Assembly: GCF_016807805.1 (NCBI RefSeq)
Contig: NZ_CP063362.1
Coordinates: 4,320,501 to 4,384,500 of the forward strand
Source of the DNA: Xanthobacter dioxanivorans
GTDB lineage: Bacteria; Pseudomonadota; Alphaproteobacteria; Rhizobiales; Xanthobacteraceae
DNA: 64,000 nt
Direction of reading: 5' to 3'
Shown here: one piece after another, positions 41,019-52,337 of the stretch
How the letters are laid out: every line of letters starts with the position of its first letter
Numbering within the stretch: position 1 is the first letter of the stretch
Program-made: the position numbers and the translations under genes
The notes under the pieces: model-generated
Database searches by the model: none
Seen by the model: the letters and a program-made list of their open reading frames with translations, nothing else
Told to the model about the DNA's origin: nothing

Positions 41019-42169
41019 CGCGCCCTCTTTCCGCCGACAGCTTCAGCTTCACCCTTTCCGCCACCTGTGGCGCCGCCCGCACCGGCCTGGTGTCGACCCC
41101 GCGCGGCGCCGTCCGCACGCCGGCCTTCATGCCGGTGGGCACGGCGGCCACCGTGAAGGGGCTGTATTTCGACCAGGTGAAGGCGGCGGGCGCCGACATC
41201 GTGCTCGCCAACACCTACCACCTCATGCTGCGCCCCGGCGCGGAGCGGATCGCGAGGCTCGGCGGCCTGCACGCCTTCATGCGCTGGGACGGTCCGATCC
41301 TCACCGATTCCGGCGGCTTCCAGGTGATGAGCCTGTCGGGCCTGCGCAAGATGAGCGAGCAGGGGGTCACCTTCCGCTCCCACGTGGACGGCGCCTATTT
41401 CGAGATGAGCCCCGAGCGCTCGGTGGAGATCCAGGGCCTGCTCGGCGCCGACATCCAGATGCAGCTCGACGAATGCGTGCGCCTGCCCTGCGCCGACGAG
41501 GAGGCCGAGCGGGCCATGCGGCTCTCCCTGCGCTGGGCGGAGCGCTCCAGGCGCGCCTTCGAGACGCAGCCCAAGGGGCGGGCCCTGTTCGGCATCGTTC
41601 AGGGCGGGGCGGTGCCGACGCTGCGGGTGGAATCGGCCCGCGCCCTCGCCGACATGGATTTCCCCGGCTATTCCATCGGCGGCCTCGCGGTGGGCGAGCC
41701 GCAGGAGGTCATGCTGGCCATGATCGAGACGGTGGAGCCGCATCTGCCGGCCGGCAAGCCGCGCTACCTCATGGGGGTGGGCACCCCCGACGACCTGCTG
41801 GAATCGGTGGCGCGCGGCATCGACATGTTCGACTGCGTCATGCCCACCCGCTCCGGGCGCCACGCGCAGGCCTTCACCCGCTTCGGCCGCCTCAACCTCA
41901 AGAACGCCCGCCACGCCGAGGACCCGCGCCCGCTGGACGAGACCAGCGACTGCCCGGCCCTGCGCGACTATTCCCGCGCCTACCTCCACCACCTCGTGCG
42001 CTGCGAGGAGATGCTGGGGTCCATGCTGCTCACCTGGGCGAACGTTCACTACTACCAGCAGCTCATGGCCGGGGCGCGGGCGGCCATCGCCGCGGGGCGG
42101 TATGGGGATTACGTGGCCGAGGTGAAGGAAGGCTGGGCGCGCGGCGATCTGCCGGTGTGGGCGGGGTAG
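41015..42169 (+). CDS. tgt: tRNA-guanine transglycosylase Tgt, zinc-site cysteines partly missing
   Basis: A 384-residue TIM-barrel enzyme that swaps guanine-34 for preQ1 in GUN tRNAs. Catalytic Asp motifs are [12 protein letters not shown] near residue 95 and [18 protein letters not shown] near residue 270. Substrate loops GIVQGG and GGLAVGEP are present. The zinc site normally reads CxCxxC near residue 308. Here it is [17 protein letters not shown], so only the middle Cys and the later His remain. This probably marks a lineage form rather than a broken gene, since all else is intact. Confidence 0.94.
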   Translation: MTRPLSADSFSFTLSATCGAARTGLVSTPRGAVRTPAFMPVGTAATVKGLYFDQVKAAGADIVLANTYHLMLRPGAERIARLGGLHAFMRWDGPILTDSGGFQVMSLSGLRKMSEQGVTFRSHVDGAYFEMSPERSVEIQGLLGADIQMQLDECVRLPCADEEAERAMRLSLRWAERSRRAFETQPKGRALFGIVQGGAVPTLRVESARALADMDFPGYSIGGLAVGEPQEVMLAMIETVEPHLPAGKPRYLMGVGTPDDLLESVARGIDMFDCVMPTRSGRHAQAFTRFGRLNLKNARHAEDPRPLDETSDCPALRDYSRAYLHHLVRCEEMLGSMLLTWANVHYYQQLMAGARAAIAAGRYGDYVAEVKEGWARGDLPVWAG

Positions 42170-42200
42170 GGGGATGTTGCCGCCTGCGGCGCAGTCCCTG

Positions 42201-42317
42201 CGCTGGGTCCCGGCTCGCATTCCGCTGCGTTGCATGCGTCCGGGACACAGGAACGGCTTCGTGTCCCGGACGCATGCAACGCAGCGAAGCGGGTGGAAGG
42301 AGAGCCGGGACCCAGCG
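42201..42317. repeat. 117-bp nested inverted repeat between tgt and ivd
   Basis: Inner arms 42223-42248 and 42261-42286 are 26-bp perfect inverted copies around a 12-base loop. Outer arms CGCTGGGTCCCGGCTC (42201-42216) and GAGCCGGGACCCAGCG (42302-42317) enclose them. The outer arm sequence recurs as GAGAGCCGGGGCCCAGCGC near 43695. It looks like a dispersed palindromic element and would end tgt transcription. It has no T run. Confidence 0.8.
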
Positions 42318-42364
42318 CCAAGAGTTCGCCTAAGGCGCCGCTTCAATACCCCGACGACCCCATT

Positions 42365-42389
42365 GAATAAACGGACAACCGTTTTATTC
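42365..42389. promoter_or_regulatory. AT-rich dyad upstream of isovaleryl-CoA dehydrogenase
   Basis: GAATAAACGG and CCGTTTTATTC form an inverted repeat with one extra T in the right arm, 71 bp before the ivd start. It is the only AT-rich block in this gap. It may be an operator for a branched-chain-acyl regulator; the regulator is not in view. Confidence 0.4.
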
Positions 42390-42459
42390 TAGCGCCGCTT
42401 CCCGCTGGCGTCCCAAGCCCGCGACCGACAAGATGCGGGGAGCGAGGGAGGGAAAAAAG

Positions 42460-43632
42460 ATGCTGCCGAACAGCCACGCCGGTTTCGATTTCGACCTCGG
42501 CGAGACCGCCGACATGCTGCGCGACACCGTGCGCGACTTCTCCCAGGCCGAGATCGCCCCGCGCGCCGCCGAGATCGACAAGACCAACCAGTTTCCCCGC
42601 GACCTGTGGCCCAAGCTCGGGGCGCTCGGCCTGCTCGGCGTGACGGCGGATGAGGAATACGGCGGCTCGGGCCTTGGCTACCTGGAGCACGTCATCGCCA
42701 TGGAGGAGATTTCCCGCGCCTCCGCCTCGGTGGGCCTGTCCTATGGCGCGCACTCCAACCTGTGCGTCAACCAGATCAGCCGCAACGGCACTGCGGCGCA
42801 GAAGGCGAAGTACCTGCCCAAGCTCATCTCCGGCGAGCATGTGGGCGCGCTCGCCATGTCGGAGCCGGGGGCGGGGTCGGACGTGGTGTCCATGCGCACC
42901 CGCGCCGAGAAGAAGGGTGACCGCTACATCCTCAACGGCTCGAAGATGTGGATCACCAACGGCCCCATCGCCGAGACCCTGGTGGTCTACGCCAAGACCG
43001 ACCCGGCGGCCGGCCCGCGCGGCATGACCGCCTTCCTCATCGAGAAGGGCTTCAAGGGCTTCTCCACCGCCCAGAAGCTGGACAAGCTGGGCATGCGCGG
43101 CTCCGACACCGGCGAGCTGGTGTTCGAGGATTGCGAGGTTCCGGAGGAGAATGTGCTCGGCACCGTGGGCAAGGGCGTCAACGTGCTCATGAGCGGCCTC
43201 GACTACGAGCGCGCGGTGCTCGCCGGCGGGCCCACCGGCATCATGCAGGCGTGCATGGATATCGTCCTGCCCTATGTCCACGAGCGCAAGCAGTTCGGCC
43301 AGCCCATCGGCACCTTCCAGCTGATGCAGGGCAAGATCGCCGACATGTACGTGACCATGAACGCCACCAAGGCCTACGTGTACGCCGTGGCCAAGGCGTG
43401 CGACCGGGGCGCCACCACCCGCGAGGACGCCGCCGGCGCCATCCTCTACGCGGCGGAGAAGGCCACATGGATGGCCCTGGAGGCGATCCAGACCCTGGGC
43501 GGCAACGGCTACATCAACGACTACCCCACCGGCCGCCTGCTGCGCGACGCCAAGCTCTACGAGATCGGCGCCGGCACCAGCGAGATCCGCCGCATGCTCA
43601 TCGGGCGGGAATTGTTCGAGAAGACCGCTTGA
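42460..43632 (+). CDS. ivd: Isovaleryl-CoA dehydrogenase
   Basis: A 390-residue FAD acyl-CoA dehydrogenase of leucine breakdown. It has [18 protein letters not shown] near residue 95, a stretch typical of IVD, FAD-binding [13 protein letters not shown] near residue 130 and WITNGP. The catalytic Glu typical of IVD is placed in [13 protein letters not shown] near residue 248. The C-terminus has [33 protein letters not shown], recognisable by GGNGY and IGAGTSE. The ATG at 42460 follows GAGGGAGGG. No carboxylase partner gene follows, unlike many liu clusters. Confidence 0.93.
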   Translation: MLPNSHAGFDFDLGETADMLRDTVRDFSQAEIAPRAAEIDKTNQFPRDLWPKLGALGLLGVTADEEYGGSGLGYLEHVIAMEEISRASASVGLSYGAHSNLCVNQISRNGTAAQKAKYLPKLISGEHVGALAMSEPGAGSDVVSMRTRAEKKGDRYILNGSKMWITNGPIAETLVVYAKTDPAAGPRGMTAFLIEKGFKGFSTAQKLDKLGMRGSDTGELVFEDCEVPEENVLGTVGKGVNVLMSGLDYERAVLAGGPTGIMQACMDIVLPYVHERKQFGQPIGTFQLMQGKIADMYVTMNATKAYVYAVAKACDRGATTREDAAGAILYAAEKATWMALEAIQTLGGNGYINDYPTGRLLRDAKLYEIGAGTSEIRRMLIGRELFEKTA

Positions 43633-43788
43633 GGGGAGGGCGGCCGGAAGCGGCCGTTCTCGCGCCCCGGTCGACCGGAGCGAACAGCGGACGGAGAGCC
43701 GGGGCCCAGCGCAAGGACGCGCCGAAGGCGACTTTATCGAAGAACGCGGCGGTGATCGCCGGCTTCGCCGACGTTTCCCCTGTTCCCC

Positions 43789-43831
43789 GGATCGGCGCTC
43801 CACCTGCGGTGTCGCTTGTCCGGGGAACAGG
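43789..43831. terminator. Inverted repeat between convergent ivd and TonB receptor genes
   Basis: CCTGTTCCCCGG and CCGGGGAACAGG are 12-bp perfect arms with a 19-base loop, placed 10 bp past the receptor stop. The arrangement suits a shared two-way terminator, though no T run is present. A copy of the 42201-type outer arm lies upstream near 43695. Confidence 0.55.
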
Positions 43832-43840
43832 AGCCTCACC

Positions 43841-45940
43841 TCAGAACGTGTATCGCATCCCCGCATAGATCGCCCGCCCGGTGCCCGGCTCGAACAGGGC
43901 CGAGGTCTGCGTTGCTGTGCCGGTCACGCTCACCGTGGCGATATAGGCCGTGTTGAACAGGTTGCGGGCGTCCACATAGGCCGAAAGCGGGCCGCCATTG
44001 TCGTAGCCGATGCGAAAGTTGAGCAAGGCGTAGGCCGCCGTGTTCAGCGTGTTGGCATCGTCCACGAAATAGGGGGTCGGCACCCATTCCACGTTCGGCC
44101 CCGCATAGAAGCCGCTCGGGTGCTTGTAGAGCAGTTCGGCACGGAAATAGTGGGGCGGAATGCCGGGCAGCTGGTTGTTGCCCCACACCGGGTCGTTGTC
44201 GAAGAAGAAGTCGGAATAGGTGTAGGCGAAATTGAGCCACACCTTGTCCGGGTTCGGCCCCTTGTCCCACAGGCCCTTGAGGAGCGTCGCGCCGAAGCCG
44301 GCTTCCACGCCCTGGTGCACCGTGTAGCCGAGGTTCACCACATTGCACATGCCGGGCACGCTGGTGGCGGCGCATTGCAGCTCGTTCTGCACGTTGGAGC
44401 GATAGAGCGAGACGTCCCAGGTGAAGTCCTCGCCGCGGCCGCGGCTGCCGATTTCATAGGTTGTGGCGATCTGGGCTTTCAGGTTGCTGAGGATGGGGCT
44501 GGCGAAATTGGTGAGCTCGGAGAAGGTCGGCACCTCGCCGGAATTGGAGATGTTGGCGAACACCTGCGCGCCGGGGCCGATGTCCCAGACGAAACCACCC
44601 TTGGGCAGGAACAGGTCATAGTCCTTGGAACCGGTCACCGCGTTGTAGATGCCATCGCGGTCGCGCGTCGCCGTCAGGTACTGGAACGCGCCGACGAGGG
44701 CGAATGTCCTGGTGAGGTAGAAATTGTCCTCGGCGTAGAAGGTGGTGGTGGTGGCGTCTTCCTGGGCGGCGAAGGTGAGGGCGCCGGGATTGCCATAGAC
44801 GTTCACGTAGCGCTTGGCGTCGATGCTGCCGATGGCGAGATTGATGCCGGTGGTGAGGCGGTTGGCGAAGCCGGCGATCTCCCGCTCGTCCACGAGGCGG
44901 GCGAAGCCGCCGAAGTCGATATATTCATTGTCGAGCACCTGGAAGATGGGGTGGTCGAGGCTCTTGTCGGAGAGGTATCCGCCGAACTCGACCCTGGTGC
45001 TGTCGTTCATCACCCACGTTGTCTTGTTGGCGATCCGGACCGACTGGATGTTGCGCTGGTAGTCCAGCTTCAGGTTGGTGGGGTTCGCCGCCTGCGGATC
45101 GGTGAGGGCGGCGGCCTTGGAGACGGCGCCGGGGATCTGCTGCTCGATGTCGTTTGCGTTGAAGAAGAAGCGGGTCTCGAATGTCTCCGACGGCCGCCAG
45201 CCCACATTGCCGGAAGCCCGCACCGAATCGCCGGCCGCATGCTCGCGGAAGCCGCCGGAGGTCAGGGCCGAGGCGGTGAAGAAGCCGTCGAACGGACCCT
45301 GCGCCCCGCCGGTGCTCGCCTGGAGGCGAAAGAAATCGAAGCTGCCGGCATCAAGGCGGACTTCGCTGCCCTGCGCGTCGCGTCCGGTGGGGGTGACGAA
45401 GTTTATGGCGCCGCCCAGTGCGTTCGCCCCGAACTGGTAGCCGTTGGCCCCCTTGAACACTTCGACATATCTGAACGCGGTCGGATCGATCTCCTGGAAG
45501 TCGCCGCCGCCGTCCGCGCTGTTCAGGGGAATGATGCCGTCCTGGAACAGCTGCACGCCGCGCAGATGGAAATTGCGGGACAGGCCGGAGCCGCGGATGG
45601 AGAGGCGGGTGTCCTCGCCCCATTTGGTCTGGGCGAACACGCCCGGCACGTAGTCCAGCATATCCTTGATGGTCAGGGACACGCCGTCGCGCCAGGCGGT
45701 GTCGGGCACCACCTCGGCGCCGCCCGGGGTCCGCTCGATGGCGGCGCGGGCCTCGGCCTCGGTGGCGACGGTGAGGGGGGCTGGCTGCGGCTTCTGCTGC
45801 GATCCCTCCACCACCACTTCGGGCAGGGTGGTGACGCTTTGCGCGACGGCGGGAAGGGCGGTGAGGCTGGTAAGGCACGCGGTGGCGGCAAGCAGCCGTC
45901 CGCGCCGCGCCGCCGAGGGCGCGCGGGGAGGTGTGGGCAT
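43841..45940 (-). CDS. TonB-dependent outer-membrane receptor
   Basis: A 699-residue receptor. A signal peptide (RRGRLLAATACLTSLTALPAVAQS) is followed by a TonB-box-like TLPEVVVEG. The plug domain is residues 60-180 (VSLTIKDMLDYVPGVFAQ, RLSIRGSGLSRNFHLRGVQL, FKGANGYQFGANALGGAINFVTP). A beta-barrel ends in the terminal Phe (AIYAGMRYTF). The plug resembles FecA-like iron receptors, but the ligand is not clear. The ATG with GGAGTTGCC was chosen over an upstream TTG. It is downstream of a DUF2946-like gene and divergent from exbB-exbD-tonB. Confidence 0.9.
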   Translation of the reverse strand: MPTPPRAPSAARRGRLLAATACLTSLTALPAVAQSVTTLPEVVVEGSQQKPQPAPLTVATEAEARAAIERTPGGAEVVPDTAWRDGVSLTIKDMLDYVPGVFAQTKWGEDTRLSIRGSGLSRNFHLRGVQLFQDGIIPLNSADGGGDFQEIDPTAFRYVEVFKGANGYQFGANALGGAINFVTPTGRDAQGSEVRLDAGSFDFFRLQASTGGAQGPFDGFFTASALTSGGFREHAAGDSVRASGNVGWRPSETFETRFFFNANDIEQQIPGAVSKAAALTDPQAANPTNLKLDYQRNIQSVRIANKTTWVMNDSTRVEFGGYLSDKSLDHPIFQVLDNEYIDFGGFARLVDEREIAGFANRLTTGINLAIGSIDAKRYVNVYGNPGALTFAAQEDATTTTFYAEDNFYLTRTFALVGAFQYLTATRDRDGIYNAVTGSKDYDLFLPKGGFVWDIGPGAQVFANISNSGEVPTFSELTNFASPILSNLKAQIATTYEIGSRGRGEDFTWDVSLYRSNVQNELQCAATSVPGMCNVVNLGYTVHQGVEAGFGATLLKGLWDKGPNPDKVWLNFAYTYSDFFFDNDPVWGNNQLPGIPPHYFRAELLYKHPSGFYAGPNVEWVPTPYFVDDANTLNTAAYALLNFRIGYDNGGPLSAYVDARNLFNTAYIATVSVTGTATQTSALFEPGTGRAIYAGMRYTF

Positions 45941-46030
45941 GGCAACTCCGCTGTTCGCCGGCGCGGTCAAGCGCCCGGCGAAGTCGGGGGGGGGCAGGAT
46001 CGGGAGCGGAAAGGGCGGCGGGGCCCGGCC

Positions 46031-46420
46031 TCAGGCGGCCGGCGGGGGCGCGCGGGAGCGGGCGTTTTCGCAGATGGGCGCCGCACCCGGAGCGAGGCCA
46101 GCCGGTGCGGGTGCGCAAGCGCTTTCAATGCGAGCGACGGGAAGGGGAAGACGCAGCGGGCCGGCCAGCACCGGCACGCTGCCGGCGGCGGGGCACAGCA
46201 CGCAGTGGAGCCCGCGCATGACGGCGCCGTGGGTGTCGCCATCGGCGGGAGAAGCACCCGAGGCCGAGCACAGGATGCTCCCGCCGCCGCCGGGAGAGGC
46301 CATCGCGCCGGCCGCGAGCGCGCCGACGATCGATTGCAGAAGAATGAGATAGCAGAGGGTCCAGGCGGCAAGCAGGCGCGCCGCGCCGGGGGAGCGGCCG
46401 AGCCGTCCCCGCGCCGACAT
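46031..46420 (-). CDS. DUF2946-like small protein upstream of the TonB receptor
   Basis: A 129-residue frame. A basic start and hydrophobic segment (LLAAWTLCYLILLQSIVGALAAGAMA) are followed by a Cys/His part (ILCSASG, RGLHCVLCPAAG). This resembles DUF2946 proteins, which often sit beside copper or TonB transport genes. The later half (ICENARSRAPPPAA) is not conserved-looking. The start is uncertain. It reads in the same direction as the receptor, 90 bp upstream, so they may be one operon. Recognition is by pattern and is modest. Confidence 0.55.
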   Translation of the reverse strand: MSARGRLGRSPGAARLLAAWTLCYLILLQSIVGALAAGAMASPGGGGSILCSASGASPADGDTHGAVMRGLHCVLCPAAGSVPVLAGPLRLPLPVARIESACAPAPAGLAPGAAPICENARSRAPPPAA

Positions 46421-46641
46421 CACGCTGTTTGCGAAAAGCCGCACGTCCGCCCGCCCATATCCGTCCGCCCGTCGCAGACTCATGCCCGCGGCTCGAGACG
46501 GCCTACCCCAGCGACAGCCTATGTGCACCGCGCGCGCATTGAGAAGCCGCCGCCCATGCGACATGCCGCCGCTCGGACGCCGGAGCGCATGAGGGGGGTT
46601 CGCGCCTGCGGAAAATGGCGTTATAAATGACCGGCCAGCCA

Positions 46642-46658
46642 ATCCCGCACTGCGGGAT
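46642..46658. promoter_or_regulatory. Dyad in the exbB/DUF2946 divergent region
   Basis: ATCCCGC-act-GCGGGAT is a 7-bp inverted repeat 38 bp before the exbB start and close to AT-rich stretches on both sides. It could be an operator for the uptake locus. I find no convincing Fur, Irr or RirA consensus and no B12-riboswitch box in the gap 46421-46696. Confidence 0.35.
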
Positions 46659-46696
46659 CGCCCGCGATTCCTGTGAATTTTGATTGGTTAGGCGCT

Positions 46697-47686
46697 ATGT
46701 CCGCACGCATATTTTCGTGCACGCAGCTGCGTGCTTTCTTCCGGCTCTCGTTCTGCGCCTCGGCGCTGTGCCTCTTCGCCCTGCTCAGCATCGACGCCGG
46801 TTTCGCGCAGCAGCCCGCTGAACCGCCGCCCGCGCCATCCGCCCCGATTGTGACCCCCGCGCCTTCGGTGTCCCCGGTTGCGCCGTCCGCGCCGCCATCC
46901 GCCGAAGCTCCGCCCGCGCCATCCGACCTGCCCGCCGCCACGGCGCCGGCTGCGTCGGAGGCCGCCCCCCCGGCCAATGCCCTGCTGCCCCACGACCTGT
47001 CCCCCTGGGGCATGTTCCTGGCCGCCGACATCGTCGTGAAGGTGGTGATGGTGGGCCTCGCCTTCGCCTCGCTGATCACCTGGACGGTGTGGCTCGCCAA
47101 GTCGCTTGAGCTGCTCCTCGCCCGCGCCCGGGTGTCCCGCACGCTCAAGGTGCTGCGCGCGGCGCCGACGCTCGCCTCCGCCGCCGGGGCGCTGCCGGAT
47201 GCGAAGGGCGCGGCGCCGGCGACGTTGCACGCCGCCATCGCCGAATGGCGGGCCTCGGACGGCCTTCCGGCGGAAGGAATCAAGGAACGCGTGGCGGTCG
47301 CCCTGTCCCGCATCGAGGCGAAGGCCGGCCGGCGGATGAGCGGCGGCACCGGCGTGCTGGCCACCATCGGCGCCACAGCGCCCTTCGTCGGCCTGTTCGG
47401 CACGGTATGGGGCATCATGAATGCCTTCATCGGCATCTCGAAGGCCCACACCACCAACCTCGCCGTGGTGGCGCCGGGCATCGCCGAGGCGCTGCTCGCC
47501 ACCGCCATCGGCCTCGTGGCCGCCATCCCGGCCGTGGTGATCTACAACCTGTTCGCGCGCGGCATCGCCGCCTACAAGGCGAATCTCGCCGACACCTCGG
47601 CGGAGGTCATGCGGCATCTGTCGCGCGATCTCGACCGCGCCGCGGCCGGCCACGAGGTGCACACCCTGCGGGCGGCGGCGGAGTAG
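46697..47686 (+). CDS. exbB: Energy-transducing protein ExbB (with signal peptide and Pro-rich linker)
   Basis: A 329-residue ExbB. A signal peptide ([21 protein letters not shown]) is followed by a Pro/Ala-rich periplasmic stretch of about 55 residues. The MotA/TolQ/ExbB domain then has three membrane spans, the last two in [29 protein letters not shown] (near 215-245) and [24 protein letters not shown] (near 270). The long N-terminal extension is the alphaproteobacterial ExbB form. It is the first gene of exbB-exbD-tonB. Confidence 0.92.
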   Translation: MSARIFSCTQLRAFFRLSFCASALCLFALLSIDAGFAQQPAEPPPAPSAPIVTPAPSVSPVAPSAPPSAEAPPAPSDLPAATAPAASEAAPPANALLPHDLSPWGMFLAADIVVKVVMVGLAFASLITWTVWLAKSLELLLARARVSRTLKVLRAAPTLASAAGALPDAKGAAPATLHAAIAEWRASDGLPAEGIKERVAVALSRIEAKAGRRMSGGTGVLATIGATAPFVGLFGTVWGIMNAFIGISKAHTTNLAVVAPGIAEALLATAIGLVAAIPAVVIYNLFARGIAAYKANLADTSAEVMRHLSRDLDRAAAGHEVHTLRAAAE

Positions 47687-47691
47687 GGAGC

Positions 47692-48150
47692 GTGGCCGCC
47701 AAGCTCGATCATGGCGGGGACGACCTCGCCGAAAACCACGAGATCAACGTCACGCCGTTCATCGACGTGATGCTGGTCCTGCTCATCATCTTCATGGTGG
47801 CCGCCCCGCTCGCCACCGTGGACGTCAAGGTGGACCTGCCGGCCTCCAACGCCCAGCCGCAGCCGCGCCCGGACAAGCCGCTCTTCCTGACGGTCAAGAA
47901 GGACCTGAGTCTCTCCCTCGGCGACGACGGGGTGGCGCGCACTGGCCTCGGGCCCGCGCTCGACGGCGTCACCGGCGGCGACCGCCAGCAGCGGGTGTTC
48001 GTGCGGGCCGACAAGTCGGTGCCCTATGGTGACGTGATGGAGGTGATGAATCTCCTGCGCGGCACCGGCTACCTGAAGGTGGCGCTGGTGGGGCTGGAGG
48101 GCGAGGCCTCCGTCCCGGCGGCCGCGCCGGCGGCAGGGGCGCCCCGGTGA
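47692..48150 (+). CDS. exbD: Biopolymer transport protein ExbD
   Basis: A 152-residue ExbD with one membrane span. It carries the proton-path Asp in INVTPFIDVMLVLLIIFMVAAP near residue 24 and the periplasmic VFVRADKSVPYGDVMEVMNLLR near residue 105. The GTG start follows exbB by 5 bp with GGAGC in front. Its stop overlaps the tonB GTG, so expression is coupled. Confidence 0.92.
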   Translation: MAAKLDHGGDDLAENHEINVTPFIDVMLVLLIIFMVAAPLATVDVKVDLPASNAQPQPRPDKPLFLTVKKDLSLSLGDDGVARTGLGPALDGVTGGDRQQRVFVRADKSVPYGDVMEVMNLLRGTGYLKVALVGLEGEASVPAAAPAAGAPR

Positions 48151-48980
48151 GCGCGGTCCACCATCACCACTGGCACGACTTCGACCGCACCCACCTGCGC
48201 GACACGGTGCTGCGCCTTGGCGCGGCGGTGCTCGTCATCATCGTGGTGCATGCGATCGTCGTCTATGCGGCGCTGTTCTGGCGCAAGGTCGAGGCCGGCG
48301 TGGCGGAGCCGACGGCGGCGGTGATGATCGAGCTCGCGCCCATCCCCGTCTCCGTCGCATCCGAGGCGGAGACCGTCCCCGGCCCGGCGGCGGTGCAGTC
48401 GCCCGAATCCACGCCGGACGCCCCGGACATTCCCGAGGAGGCCGCGCCGCCGCCGGAGCCGGTGGTGGAGCAGGTGGTCGAGAAGATCCCCGAGGTCGAT
48501 CCCTCCCCGGCACCGGCGGAGGTGGTGCTGCCCAAGGCCGAGCCGAAGAAGGAGGAGGCCAGGGAGCGCCCCAAGCCGAAGGTGGAGCGCCCGAAGAAGG
48601 AGGCGAAGCCGACGCGCCGGCGCGAGGCGCCCGTTACCGCCGCCGCCCCCCGCTCGGAAGCTGAGACGGCGCAGACGACCGCCGCTCCCTCGCCGGGCTC
48701 CGCCGCGATCCGGTCGGCGGCCCTGGCCGACTGGCGCTCGCGGGCGTTTTCCCATCTCAGCCGCTACAAGCGGCCGCAGGCGGGACATGTGGGGGTTCCA
48801 AGCATCACCATCGCGCTCACCGGCACGGGGGCGGTCGCCTCGGTGCAGCTTTCCAGGGCGTCGGGCGACGAGGTGGTGGATCGCGAGGCGGTGGCCATGG
48901 CACGGCGTGCCTCGCCGTTCCCGGCGCCGCCGGAGGGCAAGGCCTTCACCTTCAGCGTGCCGATCCGGTTCACGCAGTAG
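48147..48980 (+). CDS. tonB: TonB family protein with His-rich cytoplasmic start
   Basis: A 277-residue TonB. The cytoplasmic N-terminus [16 protein letters not shown] is rich in His. A single membrane span follows ([22 protein letters not shown]), then a Pro/Glu/Lys-rich periplasmic spacer (residues 60-180). The C-terminal TonB domain (residues 200-277) has [12 protein letters not shown] and [26 protein letters not shown]. It links ExbBD energy to the receptor encoded nearby. The His cluster might bind metal, which is inference only. Confidence 0.9.
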   Translation: MSAVHHHHWHDFDRTHLRDTVLRLGAAVLVIIVVHAIVVYAALFWRKVEAGVAEPTAAVMIELAPIPVSVASEAETVPGPAAVQSPESTPDAPDIPEEAAPPPEPVVEQVVEKIPEVDPSPAPAEVVLPKAEPKKEEARERPKPKVERPKKEAKPTRRREAPVTAAAPRSEAETAQTTAAPSPGSAAIRSAALADWRSRAFSHLSRYKRPQAGHVGVPSITIALTGTGAVASVQLSRASGDEVVDREAVAMARRASPFPAPPEGKAFTFSVPIRFTQ

Positions 48981-49273
48981 GTCGAGGCGCCGGCAAGCGT
49001 GCGACGCCCGCCGTGCATGCGCGTGCCGCAGGGCTGCGCTGTTCGCGCCGCATGCGGGTCTCGTTCTTTCCCCAGGATCGGCGGCCGGCCGGGCGTGAGG
49101 AAGGACCCGGTCCCGCGTGCGGGCATGGGGCGGTCGCCGCGGCGGCGGCGTCAAGCGGAGGCACGACCGCCTTTGGACTTCACCTTCGCCCTGTGATAAG
49201 CGCAGGATCCGCTCCGGAAGGCCGCCAAAACCCGCGTCCTGACCGGTTGCCCCGACATCACCGGAGACCTGCC

Positions 49274-50587
<1,314 letters not shown>

Positions 50588-50669
50588 GGGGCGCGTGTCG
50601 GCGCGTTTTCGTCATGCGGGCGGGGATCCACTGCGCTCGGAAGCGCCTGAGCGCCGGAGGGGGTGAAGC

Positions 50670-51188
50670 ATGCGCTGTCCCTACTGCGGCGGCCTCGACA
50701 CGCAGGTGCGCGATTCGCGGCCGACCGAGGACAACACCAGCATCCGCCGCCGCCGCGTCTGTCCCGATTGCGGCGGCCGCTTCACCACCTTCGAGCGGGT
50801 GCAGCTGCGCGAGTTGATGGTGCTGAAGCGCTCGGGCCGGCGGGTGCCGTTCGAGCGCGAGAAGCTGGAAAAATCAGTGGACGTGGCGCTGCGCAAGCGC
50901 AACGTCGAGGGTGACCGCGTGGAGCGGATGATCAATGGCATCGTCCGCCAGCTCGAAAGCATGGGCGACAGCGACATCACCTCGCAGACCATCGGCGAGA
51001 TGGTGATGGAGGGCCTGAAGCAGATCGACGACGTGGCCTATGTGCGCTTCGCCTCGGTCTACCGCAATTTCCGCGAGGCCAAGGACTTCGAGCACGCCCT
51101 CGCCGAGCTCTCCCAGGACGGCGAGACGGAGCCGGTGAAGGACAAGCCGAAGGCCGCACCCCGCGCCGCGCCGCGGAGTTCCGAATGA
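50670..51188 (+). CDS. nrdR: Transcriptional repressor NrdR
   Basis: A 172-residue repressor of ribonucleotide reductase genes. The zinc ribbon is [17 protein letters not shown] ... [12 protein letters not shown] (residues 1-48). The ATP-cone domain is [20 protein letters not shown] (near 60) to [10 protein letters not shown]. It ends with a charged tail. It overlaps ribD by ATGA and heads the rib-nusB-thiL set. Confidence 0.96.
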   Translation: MRCPYCGGLDTQVRDSRPTEDNTSIRRRRVCPDCGGRFTTFERVQLRELMVLKRSGRRVPFEREKLEKSVDVALRKRNVEGDRVERMINGIVRQLESMGDSDITSQTIGEMVMEGLKQIDDVAYVRFASVYRNFREAKDFEHALAELSQDGETEPVKDKPKAAPRAAPRSSE

Positions 51189-52336
51189 GCCGGCATCCGC
51201 TGTCGGCCCAGCCCGTCGCCTCCCCGGAGGAGGACGAGTTCTTCATGGCCGAGGCGCTGAAGGTCGGCCAAAGGGGGCTCGGGCGCACTTGGCCCAACCC
51301 CTCCGTGGGCGCCGTCGTGGTGCAGCACGTGGACGGCCGTCCCCGGGTGGTGGGCGCCGCGGCCACCGCCGCCACGGGGCGTCCCCATGCCGAGCCGGTG
51401 GCCCTCGCCGAGGCCGGCGCGGCGGCGCGCGGGGCGACGCTCTATGTCACGCTCGAACCCTGCTCGCATCACGGCCGCACGCCGCCGTGCGCCGATGCGG
51501 TGATCACCGCCGGCATCCGCCGGGTGGTGGCCGCCATCGAGGATCCCGACCACCGGGTGAAGGGACGCGGCGTCGCCCGCCTCCGGGGGGCAGGCATCTG
51601 GGTCACGGTGGGGGTGGGGGCCGAGCAGGCCCTCGCCGACCATGCCGGCCACATCCGGCGCGTCACCGAGGGGCGGCCGCATGTCCTGCTCAAGATGGCG
51701 GTGTCCGCCGACGGCAAGGCGGCCCATCCGGGGCCGAAGCCGGCGGTGATCACCGGCCGGGAGGCGCGCGACCGGGCCCATCTCATGCGCGCCCACGCTG
51801 ACGCCATTCTTGTGGGCCTCGGCACGGTGCTGGCGGACGATCCCATGCTCACCTGCCGGCTGGAGGGCTACGAGGACCGCTCGCCTGTGCGCCTCGTGCT
51901 CGACAGCGGGCTCGACATCCCGCTCACCTCGGCTTTGGTCCGCTCCGCCTGCGACGTACCCCTGTGGGTGATCGCGGCGGAGGACGCGCCGGCGGACCGC
52001 GCCGCCATCCTCACGGAAAAGGGCGTCGAGGTGCTGCGCGTGCCCCGGGGCGGCGTCGAGGGGCGGCTGCACCTTCCGGCGGTGCTGAAGCTGCTCGGCC
52101 TCCTCGGCGTCACCCGGGTGATGGTGGAGGGCGGCCCAAGCGTCGCCGCCGCCTTCCTCGAGGCCGGGCTTGCCGACGAGGTGGCCGTGTTCCACAGCCC
52201 CATCCTGCTCGGGCCGGACGCCTACGGCGTTCTCGCCGGCCGGCCCATCGCCCGTCTTTTCGCCCCTGTCGGCTTCGCCGAGGTGGAGCGGACCGAACTC
52301 GGCGCCGATCACCTCGTGCGCCTGTGGAGACGCTGA
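51185..52336 (+). CDS. ribD: Bifunctional riboflavin deaminase/reductase RibD
   Basis: A 383-residue two-domain enzyme for early riboflavin steps. The deaminase domain has the zinc motif [10 protein letters not shown] near residue 60 and [15 protein letters not shown] near residue 88. The reductase domain starts near residue 160 ([14 protein letters not shown]) with [21 protein letters not shown] and [14 protein letters not shown]. Its start overlaps nrdR and ribE begins 2 bp after its stop. Confidence 0.95.
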   Translation: MSRHPLSAQPVASPEEDEFFMAEALKVGQRGLGRTWPNPSVGAVVVQHVDGRPRVVGAAATAATGRPHAEPVALAEAGAAARGATLYVTLEPCSHHGRTPPCADAVITAGIRRVVAAIEDPDHRVKGRGVARLRGAGIWVTVGVGAEQALADHAGHIRRVTEGRPHVLLKMAVSADGKAAHPGPKPAVITGREARDRAHLMRAHADAILVGLGTVLADDPMLTCRLEGYEDRSPVRLVLDSGLDIPLTSALVRSACDVPLWVIAAEDAPADRAAILTEKGVEVLRVPRGGVEGRLHLPAVLKLLGLLGVTRVMVEGGPSVAAAFLEAGLADEVAVFHSPILLGPDAYGVLAGRPIARLFAPVGFAEVERTELGADHLVRLWRR

Positions 52337-52337
52337 C

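Noticed and set aside
42343..43866. 507-codon open frame antisense to ivd
   Set aside because: A shadow frame with no domain signature; ivd is unambiguous.
44120..46630. 836-codon open frame antisense to the TonB receptor
   Set aside because: A shadow frame. The receptor has signal peptide, plug and barrel on the other strand.
46421..46696. Cobalamin riboswitch or Fur/Irr box before the TonB locus
   Set aside because: No B12-box GCCACTG core on either strand and no convincing iron-box match; only a 7-bp dyad is seen.
48981..49273. Riboswitch in front of glyA
   Set aside because: No glycine, THF or SAM aptamer pattern could be recognised by eye.
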